64,000 nt of DNA from Cryobacterium algoricola (GTDB lineage Bacteria; Actinomycetota; Actinomycetes; Actinomycetales; Microbacteriaceae). Position 1 is the first letter of the stretch; each line of letters begins with the position of its first letter. Position numbers and translations under genes: made by a program. Shown here one piece after another: positions 42,657 through 50,290 of this stretch. The notes beneath the pieces are model-generated. The model saw only the letters and a list, made by a program, of their open reading frames with translations. It was not told the origin of the DNA and made no database searches. Location of the stretch: the NCBI RefSeq assembly GCF_004402485.1, contig NZ_SOFG01000012.1:41942-105941 (forward strand). Direction: 5' to 3'.

Positions 42657-42779
42657 TCCAGGCCTCCTCGCCGGAGTGGGGCCGGTGTCCGGGCCCGGGT
42701 GTCACCGGGTCGCCGTCAGCCGGTTGCCGACATCGTAGGCTGCAACCCCGGCCCCGACAATGGGTGACCGGCCCCAACC

Positions 42780-42855
42780 AATTCGACGGAGTTTTTGAGT
42801 TCTTGGCACGTGGGAGCGAGTTCTCAGCGCTTTCCGGGCACAATCTCCGTCGAAT
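42780..42855. repeat. Palindromic element, type 2, copy A
   Basis: The arms ATTCGACGGAG (42781-42791) and CTCCGTCGAAT (42845-42855) enclose 53 bases. Compared with copy B (44133-44209), the outer arms and a central GTGGGAG are shared. It lies immediately after the stop of the AI-2E-type transporter gene (42859). Confidence 0.8.
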
Positions 42856-42858
42856 CGG

Positions 42859-44058
42859 TTAGCGGCGGCGGCGGAAGAATCGACGCCGCGGCGGGCTCGG
42901 GGCGGCCTCGGCAGGGTGGTCCCAGACGCGCACGATCGACCACGCGACAGCCACGAGCGGCACGGCGAGCACGGCGCCGGCGATGCCGCCGAGCACGGTT
43001 CCCGCGGTGAGGGCGACGAGGATCACGAGTGGGTGCAGCTTGAGTGCGCCGGCCATCACGATCGGGTTCAGCAGGTCGCCTTCGAGCTGGTTGACCACGA
43101 CGACGATGGCCACGACGATGAGGGCCACGATCGGCCCGTTGAAGACGAGGGCGACGAGCGCGGCCAGGATCCCGGCGATCGTCGCGCCGATCAGCGGGAT
43201 GAACGCGGTGAGGAAGACGATCGCCGCGAGCGGAAGGGCGAGCGGAACCTGCAGGATGGCGAGGCTCGCACCGATGACGACGCCGTCGAAGAGGGCGATG
43301 GTCGCGGTCCCGCGCACGTACTGTCCGAGGACAGCCGGAGCGGTCTGGCCGATGCGGCGGGCTCGCGCGAGGGCGGATCCGCGCAACGGCGTCAGGAAGA
43401 AGGCCCAGATCGACGCGGCATCCTTGAGGAAGAAGAACAGGATGACGACGACGAGGGCGGCTCCGGTGAGCACCTCGGCCGCGGCGGACACCCCGGCGAG
43501 CGCACCGCTGCCGAACTCGGCACTCGTCACGAAGTCGATCACGGCGTTTCTGGCGGCCTCGAACTGGGTGGCATCGAGCGACAGCGGGCCGTTCGTCAGG
43601 TAGCCCTGCAGCTGGTCGAGGCCGTCGGAGGCCGCGGTGACGAGTTCGGACCACTGGTTGCGCACGGCGAACACGATCAGGGTCACGATGCCCCCGAGCA
43701 CGACGACCCCGCCGAGCAGGGTGAGCCAGGTCGCCAGCATCCCCGGCACTCCCCTCGCGCGCAGCCAGCGCACGAGCGGGCTGAGCGCCGCCGCCAGGAT
43801 GAGCGCGACCAGGGTGGGAATGACGACGAGCTTGAGCTGCACGAGGGCGAACACCACGCCGATTCCCAGCACGATCACGACGATCAGCTGGGCGCTGCGG
43901 ATGCTCAGCCACCCCAGTCGGTCGACGAGCAGGGACCTCACGGTACGGTCCCGTGGGGTGCTCTCACCCGCGGTCCCGCCTGAGGCTGAGGCTGAGGTGC
44001 CGACTGAGGTCTGAGTCTTTCGCTCCGGCTTCGCTCGCATGCCTCCCATGCTAAGCAC
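42859..44058 (-). CDS. AI-2E family (PerM/YdiK-like) transporter
   Basis: A protein of up to 399 residues with about seven to eight helices, typical of the UPF0118/AI-2E family. Motifs: VIPTLVALILAAALSPLVRWL, FFFLKDAASIWAF, FLTAFIPLIGATIAG and NQLEGDLLNPIVMAG. Members export autoinducer-2 or move Na+/H+; the substrate here is open. The start could be GTG 44058, ATG 44049 or ATG 44040. The N-terminal 50 residues are a Ser/Thr/Gly-rich cytosolic tail and the C-terminus is Arg-rich. Confidence 0.87.
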   Translation of the reverse strand: MLSMGGMRAKPERKTQTSVGTSASASGGTAGESTPRDRTVRSLLVDRLGWLSIRSAQLIVVIVLGIGVVFALVQLKLVVIPTLVALILAAALSPLVRWLRARGVPGMLATWLTLLGGVVVLGGIVTLIVFAVRNQWSELVTAASDGLDQLQGYLTNGPLSLDATQFEAARNAVIDFVTSAEFGSGALAGVSAAAEVLTGAALVVVILFFFLKDAASIWAFFLTPLRGSALARARRIGQTAPAVLGQYVRGTATIALFDGVVIGASLAILQVPLALPLAAIVFLTAFIPLIGATIAGILAALVALVFNGPIVALIVVAIVVVVNQLEGDLLNPIVMAGALKLHPLVILVALTAGTVLGGIAGAVLAVPLVAVAWSIVRVWDHPAEAAPSPPRRRFFRRRR

Positions 44059-44132
44059 ACCCCGCGGCGCGGCCGGCGAAAATGCTGCCGAACCACAGAT
44101 TCCTCAAGTCTCGTGACCGCCCCGGCCGAACC

Positions 44133-44209
44133 AATTCGACGGAGATTTTGGGTTTTCGATGCGTGGGAGGCGGGTCTTCCGGCCTTTAACCTAAAATCTC
44201 CGTCGAATT
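44133..44209. repeat. Palindromic element, type 2, copy B, running into a coding end
   Basis: 22-bp arms (AATTCGACGGAGATTTTGGGTT at 44133-44154; inverse at 44188-44209 with one mismatch) enclose 33 bases. The right arm encodes the last eight residues (TNSTEILG) and the stop region of the minus-strand FAD oxidoreductase, which suggests the element inserted at, or was captured by, the gene end. Confidence 0.88.
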
Positions 44210-46009
44210 CGTCAGGGCGAAACGCTCGAGGACCTCACCGATGCGGCCTCTGCAGCCGCCGCAGCCGGTTCCGGCGCGGGTGGCCGAGCCGATGCAGGCG
44301 ACGTCGGTGTTGCCGGCCTCCGCGGACGCCGTGATCGCACCGACCGTGACCCCGTTGCACCAGCAGACCGTCGCGTCTGGGGCGAAGGCGTCGCCGCCGC
44401 CCGCCGGGTCTACGTCGGGGCCGTCGTAGCGCAGCAGCAGCGAACGGTCGGCGGGCAGTTCGCTGCCGCGCTCGAAGAGGAGGGTGAGTTCGGCGCCGGT
44501 GCGCGGCATCCCGACGCAGATGAAGCCGGTGAGGATGCCCCCGCGCGTGACCATCTTCACGTACCGGCCGTGCTCGGGGTCCGCCCATTGCGACACGCCC
44601 AGGCGCGGCGGCGCAGGGACCGGTGCGCCCGCGCAGTCCCTGCCGCGGACGGGCTCCGCAGCCCCGTGCCCGTCGTCGGGATGGGCGGGGTCGAGGTCCC
44701 AGGGGTCCGCGCTCGTGTCGCCGGCGGCCACGACGTCGATTCCCTCGGCCTTGAGCATGACGACGCCGTGCGTGTGCGCGGCGAGCGCCGGCCCGAAGTC
44801 GACGGGAGCGGCGGGGACGGGAGCGGCTGCGACCGGAGCTGGGGCGACAGGGGCGACGGTCAGGGCGTCCGCGGGCCTGGCGTCGTGCTCGATTTCCGCG
44901 GTGAAGCGGGCGGCGAGCCAGTCGGCCTGGCGCCAGCCGGGTCCGATCAGGCCGGTGGGGCCTCCGGCGGGTGCAGCCTGGGAGGCACCGGGGGCCGGCC
45001 GGGGGGCGACGTGCGCGCAGTCGCCGATCGCGAAGATGGCGGGGTCGGTCCAGCTCCGCAGGGACTCGTCGACGAGGATGCCCGTCGACACGCTCAGGCC
45101 GGCGAGGCCGGCGAGCTCGGTGCGGGCGCCGATGCCGCAGCTGAGCACGAGCAGGTCTCCGGGGATCTGCTTGCCGTCGGCGCAGATCAGCGCGTCGAAG
45201 CGGTCGTGGCCGTCGGTGTCTGCGGTGAAGAGAATGCTCTCGGCCCTGGCGTGGCTGACCATGGTGACGCCGGCCCGGCGCGCGCTGCGGGCGAGCACCG
45301 TTCCGCCGCCGCGATCGAGATTGCGGTTCAGCGGAATGTCGGCGTGGTAGACAACGCAGACATCGCTCCCGGCCTGGGCCGCGGCGAGCGCGAACTCCAT
45401 GCCGAGCACCCCCGCGCCGAGCACGACGATCCGGCCTCCCGAGCGCACGGTCGCGAGCACGGTCTCCGCGTCGTCGAGGTCACGGAGAGCGGTGACCCCG
45501 CGGGGCAGCGGGGCATCCGCGGTGTCGAGCGAGGCCGCATCCGACGGCGGGCACATCAGGGAGCGGCGCACCCGGGTCACCCCGTCGAGAGTCGGGACGT
45601 TGGCGCGGGCGCCGGTCGCGAGCACGATCCGGTCGTAGCCGAGGTGGGTGCCGTCGCCGAGGGTCACCGTGCGTCGCACCCGGTTGATCCGGGTGACGAT
45701 CTCTCCGGTGCGGATGTCGACGCCCGCCGCCCTGGCCGCGTCGGTGTCCGTCAGGTCGAGCGCGCCACGGTCGGAGCGGCCAACGGCATAGTCGGCAATG
45801 AGCACCCGGTTGTAGGCGTCCGCGGCCTCCGCGCCGACAACGGTCAGGGTGGCTAGGCCCGCACGCACGACCGGGAGAAGTTCCTCGACGAGGCGGGCCC
45901 CGACCGGGCCGTAGCCGACGAGGACGATCCGGGTCGGTGCGGCGGCAGCGGGCACAGCACCGATCGTGCCCGCGCCGGGCACTGCGACGATCGACTCAGG
46001 CATGGGCAT
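44186..46009 (-). CDS. FAD-dependent electron-transfer subunit of assimilatory nitrate reductase (NasC/NirB N-terminal-like)
   Basis: A 607-residue NAD(P)H oxidoreductase. FAD domain: VLVGYGPVGARLVEELL; NAD domain: VVLGAGVLGMEFALAAAQAG; second FAD motif FAIGDCAHVAP. A BFD-type [2Fe-2S] domain closes the chain with CWCNGVTVG and GTGCGGCRG. It resembles the first half of NirB without siroheme domain, and should pass electrons to the molybdenum subunit encoded just upstream. An Ala/Pro-rich linker (about 415-440) is unusual. Starts at 46009 or 46003 overlap the nasA stop. The C-terminal TNSTEILG comes from palindromic element type 2. Confidence 0.85.
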   Translation of the reverse strand: MPMPESIVAVPGAGTIGAVPAAAAPTRIVLVGYGPVGARLVEELLPVVRAGLATLTVVGAEAADAYNRVLIADYAVGRSDRGALDLTDTDAARAAGVDIRTGEIVTRINRVRRTVTLGDGTHLGYDRIVLATGARANVPTLDGVTRVRRSLMCPPSDAASLDTADAPLPRGVTALRDLDDAETVLATVRSGGRIVVLGAGVLGMEFALAAAQAGSDVCVVYHADIPLNRNLDRGGGTVLARSARRAGVTMVSHARAESILFTADTDGHDRFDALICADGKQIPGDLLVLSCGIGARTELAGLAGLSVSTGILVDESLRSWTDPAIFAIGDCAHVAPRPAPGASQAAPAGGPTGLIGPGWRQADWLAARFTAEIEHDARPADALTVAPVAPAPVAAAPVPAAPVDFGPALAAHTHGVVMLKAEGIDVVAAGDTSADPWDLDPAHPDDGHGAAEPVRGRDCAGAPVPAPPRLGVSQWADPEHGRYVKMVTRGGILTGFICVGMPRTGAELTLLFERGSELPADRSLLLRYDGPDVDPAGGGDAFAPDATVCWCNGVTVGAITASAEAGNTDVACIGSATRAGTGCGGCRGRIGEVLERFALTNSTEILG

Positions 46010-48218
46010 CCGTTCGGGTCGACCTGGCGGAAACGGCATCCGCAAGATCGGCCCCCGGCGTCCGCGTCAACGCGCGTACCCGCACGGTCGTGCGCTTGAA
46101 CTCGGGCATGCCGGAGACGGGGTCGGTGACCCCGAGGGTGAGCAGGTTCGCCCGCTGGGCGCCGGGGAAGTGGAAGGGCAGGAACACGGTGTCCGGGCGG
46201 ATGCCGCCGGTCACCTCGGCGACACAGCTGACGACTCCCTGGGCATTACCGACCTCGACCTCGCCACCGTCGACGAGACCCAGGCGGGCGGCGGTCGCCG
46301 GGTGCACCTGGAGCCTGGCCTGCGGCTGGGCCTGCTGCAGCTCGGGCACCCGGCGGGTCTGGGCCCCCGACTGGTAGTGCTCGAGAAGCCGGCCGGTGAT
46401 GAGGGTGACCGTGCCATCCCGCTGGGCGGGCGCATCCGTCACCCTGGCCTGCACGGCGACGATGCGCGCGCGGCCGTTTGCGTGCGCGAAGCCGTCGAGG
46501 AAGAGCCGAGGGGTGCCGGCCGACCCGGCCGGGTACGGCCAGTACGCGGCCTCCCCCGTGTCGAGCAGCCCGTAGCTCAGGCCGGAGTAGTCGGCGAGCC
46601 CGCCCGCGCTCGCGCGGCAGAGCTCGTCGAACACCTCGGCCGGGTCGGCGCTGAACGTGCCGGCGGAGTCGAGCCGGCGCGCGAGTTCCTGGAAGATCCA
46701 GAGTTCGCTGCGCACCCCGTCCGGCGCGCCGATCGCCGTGCGGCGGCGGATGACCCTGCCCTCGAGCGAGGTCATCGTGCCCTCCTCCTCTGCCCACTGG
46801 GTGACCGGCAGCACGACGTCGGCGAAGCGCGCGGTCTCGGAGAAGAAGAAGTCGCAGACCACGAGGAAGTCGAGGGCCTCGAGGCCGGCGCGCACCCGGT
46901 TGGAGTCCGGGGCGGACACGACGACGTTCGAGCCGTGCACGAGCAGGCAGCGGATGCCGCCGGGCGCGCCGAGCGAGTCGAGCAGCTCGATCGCGGGCAC
47001 GCCGGCCCCCGGCAGGCTCTCCGGGGACACGCCCCAGACGCCGGCGACGTGGGCACGCGCGGCCGGGTCGGTGATCTTGCGGTACCCGGGGAGCTGGTCG
47101 CACTTCTGGCCGTGCTCGCGGCCGCCCTGGCCGTTACCCTGCCCGGTGAGGGTGCCGTAGCCGGAGCGGCGGGTGCCGACGAGGCCGAGCACGAGGCTCA
47201 GGTTGATCGCGGCGGTCGCGGTGTCCGTGCCGTCGACGTGCTGCTCGACTCCGCGGCCGGTGAGGATATAGGTGCCCGTCCCGGCCGAGAGGCGGCGGGC
47301 GAGGCCGCGGAGCTGCGGCACCGGGACGCCGGTGAGCTGTTGCACCCGTTCCGGCCACCACCGGGAAACGCTGCGGCGGAGGGCTTCGAAGCCGGTCGTG
47401 CGCCGGGCCAGGTAGTCGGTGTCGATGAGGCCCTCCGCGATCACGATGTGCGTGAGACCGAGCAGGAGCACGAGGTCGCTGCCGGGCGTCGGCTGCACGT
47501 GCAGGCCGCCGCCGTCCTCGGTGAGGCGTGCGGTCGCCGAGCGGCGCGGGTCGACGACGATCAGGCCGCCGGCGCGGCGGGCGCCCTCGAGGTGCCCGAT
47601 GAACGGCGGCATGGTCTGGGCCACGTTGGAGCCGAGGATCAGGATCGTGTCCGCCGAGTCGAGGTCCTCGACCGGGAACGGCAGTCCTCGGTCGAGGCCG
47701 AAGGCGCGGTTGCCCGCCGCTGCGGCCGAGGACATGCAGAACCGACCGTTGTAGTCGATCCGGGAGGAGCCGAGCGCGACCCTGGTGAACTTGCCGAGCT
47801 GGTAGGCCTTCTCGTTGGTCAGGCCACCGCCGCCGAAGACCCCGACCGAGTCCGCGCCGTGCTGCGCGCGGGTGTCGGCGAGCCGGGCGGCCACGAGGTC
47901 GAGCGCCTCGTCCCAGCTCGCCGGTTCGAAGCTCCCGTCCGGCTGCCGGAGCATCGGCGTCAGGATCCGCTCCGGCGACACGAGCAGTTCGGCGGCCGTC
48001 CAGCCCTTCTTGCACAGGCCGCCCCGGTTGGTGGGGAATGCCCGGCCGGCCACGGTCACGCCCGGGCGAGCCGCAGCATCCGTGCCCGCAGCATCCGTGC
48101 CCGCGGCGCCCATGCCCGCGGCCTCCGTGCCCGTCAGCGTCATCGCGCACTGCAGCGCACAGTACGGGCAGTGCGTGTCGACGCTCGGGCGGGCGACGGA
48201 TGCGCGGGGTGCGGTCAC
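45996..48218 (-). CDS. nasA: Assimilatory nitrate reductase catalytic subunit (molybdopterin)
   Basis: A 740-residue bis-MGD oxidoreductase of the NasA/NarB group reducing nitrate to nitrite in the cytosol. The [4Fe-4S] ligands are C17, C20 and C24 (HCPYCALQC) and C69 (CKKGW). YNGRFCMSSAAAAGNRAFG, TGQGNGQGGREHGQKCDQLPG and the C-terminal LTLGVTDPVSGMPEFKRT fit the family. Between the third and fourth Cys there is an extra Gly/Ala/Thr/Asp repeat (about residues 30-50) encoded by a GCATCCGTGCCCGCA-type tandem repeat (48075-48130), absent from typical NasA. No Tat signal. Confidence 0.93.
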   Translation of the reverse strand: MTAPRASVARPSVDTHCPYCALQCAMTLTGTEAAGMGAAGTDAAGTDAAARPGVTVAGRAFPTNRGGLCKKGWTAAELLVSPERILTPMLRQPDGSFEPASWDEALDLVAARLADTRAQHGADSVGVFGGGGLTNEKAYQLGKFTRVALGSSRIDYNGRFCMSSAAAAGNRAFGLDRGLPFPVEDLDSADTILILGSNVAQTMPPFIGHLEGARRAGGLIVVDPRRSATARLTEDGGGLHVQPTPGSDLVLLLGLTHIVIAEGLIDTDYLARRTTGFEALRRSVSRWWPERVQQLTGVPVPQLRGLARRLSAGTGTYILTGRGVEQHVDGTDTATAAINLSLVLGLVGTRRSGYGTLTGQGNGQGGREHGQKCDQLPGYRKITDPAARAHVAGVWGVSPESLPGAGVPAIELLDSLGAPGGIRCLLVHGSNVVVSAPDSNRVRAGLEALDFLVVCDFFFSETARFADVVLPVTQWAEEEGTMTSLEGRVIRRRTAIGAPDGVRSELWIFQELARRLDSAGTFSADPAEVFDELCRASAGGLADYSGLSYGLLDTGEAAYWPYPAGSAGTPRLFLDGFAHANGRARIVAVQARVTDAPAQRDGTVTLITGRLLEHYQSGAQTRRVPELQQAQPQARLQVHPATAARLGLVDGGEVEVGNAQGVVSCVAEVTGGIRPDTVFLPFHFPGAQRANLLTLGVTDPVSGMPEFKRTTVRVRALTRTPGADLADAVSARSTRTDAHA

Positions 48219-48258
48219 GGGGACTCCTCCTGGTGGGTGGGTGCTGGGCGGATGCCGG

Positions 48259-49656
48259 CTAAATGCGCTGCCCGGCCACGGACGAGCCGCGGCGGAGGTA
48301 GCAGAACGCGGTGACGATCATCATCACGACATAGGCGCCGATGAAGGCGTAGATCGCGGCGGTATAGCTGCCGGTCGCGACCTTGGAGTTTCCGAGCACC
48401 TGCGGAATGATGAACCCGCCGTATGCGCCGATCGCGGAGATAAGGCCGAGCGCGGCCGCGGTCTTGCGCTGGGTGCTGACGTCGCCGGAATTCGTGTGGG
48501 CGTCGGTCACGCCGCTGCGGGCGGCGAAGACGCTCGGGATCATCCGGTAGGTCGAGCCGTTTCCGACGCCGGTCGCGACGAAGATGAGTAGGAAGCTCGC
48601 CAGGAACAGCCAGAAGTTGCCGAGAGACAGCACCGCGATCACGAGCAGCGCGCCGAGGGCCATCACGCCGAAGGCGGCGATCGTGACGCGGGCCCCGCCG
48701 AAGCGGTCGGCGAGCTTGCCGCCGGCCGGCCGGGCGAGGGAGCCGACGAGGGCACCGAGGAAGGCGAGCGAGATCGACGCGGCCATGATGTGGAAGGTGG
48801 AGTACTCCGGGAACTGGTCGGCGATGAGCTTCGGGAAGACGCTCGCGAAGCCGATGAAGGAACCGAAGGTGCCGATGTAAAGCAGGGAGAGGATCCAGAG
48901 GTGCGGTTCGCGGAGCGCCGCGAGCGAGCCGGCGAAGTCGGCCTTGGCACTGGACAGGTTGTCCATGTGCTTCCAGGCTCCCCACATCGCGACGAGGATG
49001 AACGGCACCCAGAACCAGCCGGCGAGCGAGAGGTTCAGGGTTCCGGCGGCGCCGATCGTGATCACGATCGGGACGACGAGCTGGGCGACGGCGGCACCGA
49101 GGTTTCCGCCGGCGGCGTTGAGCCCGAGGGCCCAGCCCTTCTGCTTCTGCGGGTAGAAGTAGGTGATGTTGGACATCGAGCTCGCGAAGTTGCCGCCGCC
49201 GAGGCCGGCAAGGCCCGCGACGACGAGCATCACCGGGAACGGGGTGGCCGGGTTGCCGACGCAGAAGCCGAGGGCGATCGACGGGATCAGCAGCAGCCCG
49301 GCCGAGATGATGGTCCAGTTGCGGCCGCCGAAGCGGGCGACCATGAACGTGTACGGGAAGCGCAGCGTCGCGCCGACGAGGCTCGGCATCGAGATGAGCC
49401 AGAAGATCTGACCGGTGTCGAAGGTGAAGCCGGCCTTGGGCAGCTGCACGACGACGATGCTCCAGAGTTGCCAGATCACGAAGCCGAGGAATTCGGCGAA
49501 GATCGACCACTTGAGGTTGCGGGAGGCGATGGCTTTGCCGCCGTCGTTCCACTGTTCGGCGTCTTCGGCGTTCCAGTTGTCGATCCACCGGCCGGGGCGG
49601 TGGACCAGGCTCGGGCCGGTGCGGAGGCCGGTTGTGGGGGTATCGACTGCAGTCAT
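48259..49656 (-). CDS. narK: Nitrate/nitrite MFS transporter
   Basis: A 465-residue, 12-helix major facilitator of the nitrate/nitrite porter family. The nitrate signature is GGGNFASSMSNITYFYPQ with QKGWALGLNAAGGNLG, and the second one in ATGVGNGSTYRMIP. A 50-residue soluble N-terminus (WIDNWNAEDAEQW) precedes the first helix. ATG 49656 follows GAGGAGAAC. It lies between nirD and nasA, 40-60 bases from each, so nirD-narK-nasA-FAD subunit form one operon for uptake and reduction. Confidence 0.94.
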   Translation of the reverse strand: MTAVDTPTTGLRTGPSLVHRPGRWIDNWNAEDAEQWNDGGKAIASRNLKWSIFAEFLGFVIWQLWSIVVVQLPKAGFTFDTGQIFWLISMPSLVGATLRFPYTFMVARFGGRNWTIISAGLLLIPSIALGFCVGNPATPFPVMLVVAGLAGLGGGNFASSMSNITYFYPQKQKGWALGLNAAGGNLGAAVAQLVVPIVITIGAAGTLNLSLAGWFWVPFILVAMWGAWKHMDNLSSAKADFAGSLAALREPHLWILSLLYIGTFGSFIGFASVFPKLIADQFPEYSTFHIMAASISLAFLGALVGSLARPAGGKLADRFGGARVTIAAFGVMALGALLVIAVLSLGNFWLFLASFLLIFVATGVGNGSTYRMIPSVFAARSGVTDAHTNSGDVSTQRKTAAALGLISAIGAYGGFIIPQVLGNSKVATGSYTAAIYAFIGAYVVMMIVTAFCYLRRGSSVAGQRI

Positions 49657-49714
49657 GGTGTTCTCCTCGGGATGGGTGTGCGGGGGGAAGTGCAGGGGAA
49701 GGACGGTGGGAAGG

Positions 49715-50065
49715 TCAGGCGGCTTCGGGCAGGGGCAGGTGCACGTGCACCTCGCCGTCTTCGACCCTGACCGGGTAGGTGCGCAGCGAGTACTCGGCGG
49801 AGGTGAAGCATTCGCCGGTCTCGAGGTCGTAGACCTGCTTATGCAGGGGGGAGGCGATGGTGAACCGGTCACCGCGCGATCCGACGATGCCGCGGCTCAT
49901 CACGAATGACCCGGTTGCGGGGTCGCGGTTGTCGACGGCGTACAGACCGCCGTCCGGAAGCAGCAGGATGGCGAGCTGCTCATCGCCGATCAGGGCGGCT
50001 TCGCCCCAGAGCGGCTCGAGTTCATCGAGGGAACAAACGCGGATCCAGGTGCCGGGGTGGTTCAC
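49715..50065 (-). CDS. nirD: Nitrite reductase small subunit
   Basis: A 116-residue NirD with a Rieske-like fold but no Cys/His cluster ligands (ASPLHKQVYDLETGECF is where they would be), as in assimilatory NirD. It should associate with NirB, which is encoded divergently 226 bases away instead of directly upstream. WIRVCSLDELEP and YAVDNRDPATGSFVMSRG are family features. First gene of the nitrate operon. Confidence 0.93.
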   Translation of the reverse strand: MNHPGTWIRVCSLDELEPLWGEAALIGDEQLAILLLPDGGLYAVDNRDPATGSFVMSRGIVGSRGDRFTIASPLHKQVYDLETGECFTSAEYSLRTYPVRVEDGEVHVHLPLPEAA

Positions 50066-50290
50066 GAGTGATCCCGCTTTCTGTGAGGTCTGCCACGCCG
50101 GGTGGGCGATTCCCTCACGCTAAATCGGCCACGTTTCGCGGGTCCGCGCCGGGCGCGTCGAATGCGTAAAGAAGTCCTCACCCTTCCCCGGCGGGCCGGT
50201 GAGGTCCCGGTCACACCTTGTTACATGGGCGCAACCGAGGGGAAACGCGGCCCTTTTAGGCTGGCAGCACCACCTACGGAAGGCTCCGCC
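50066..50290. promoter_or_regulatory. Divergent control region between nirD-narK-nasA and nirB
   Basis: This 225-base gap must hold both promoters. A string of half sites with about 11-base spacing, GTCAC-N6-TTACA-N6-CAACC-N5-GAAAC (50210-50246), is reminiscent of actinobacterial GlnR boxes (GTNAC-N6-GAAAC repeats), which control nitrogen assimilation genes, but the match is only partial. GGAAGG (50279) serves as the nirB Shine-Dalgarno. Confidence 0.4.
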
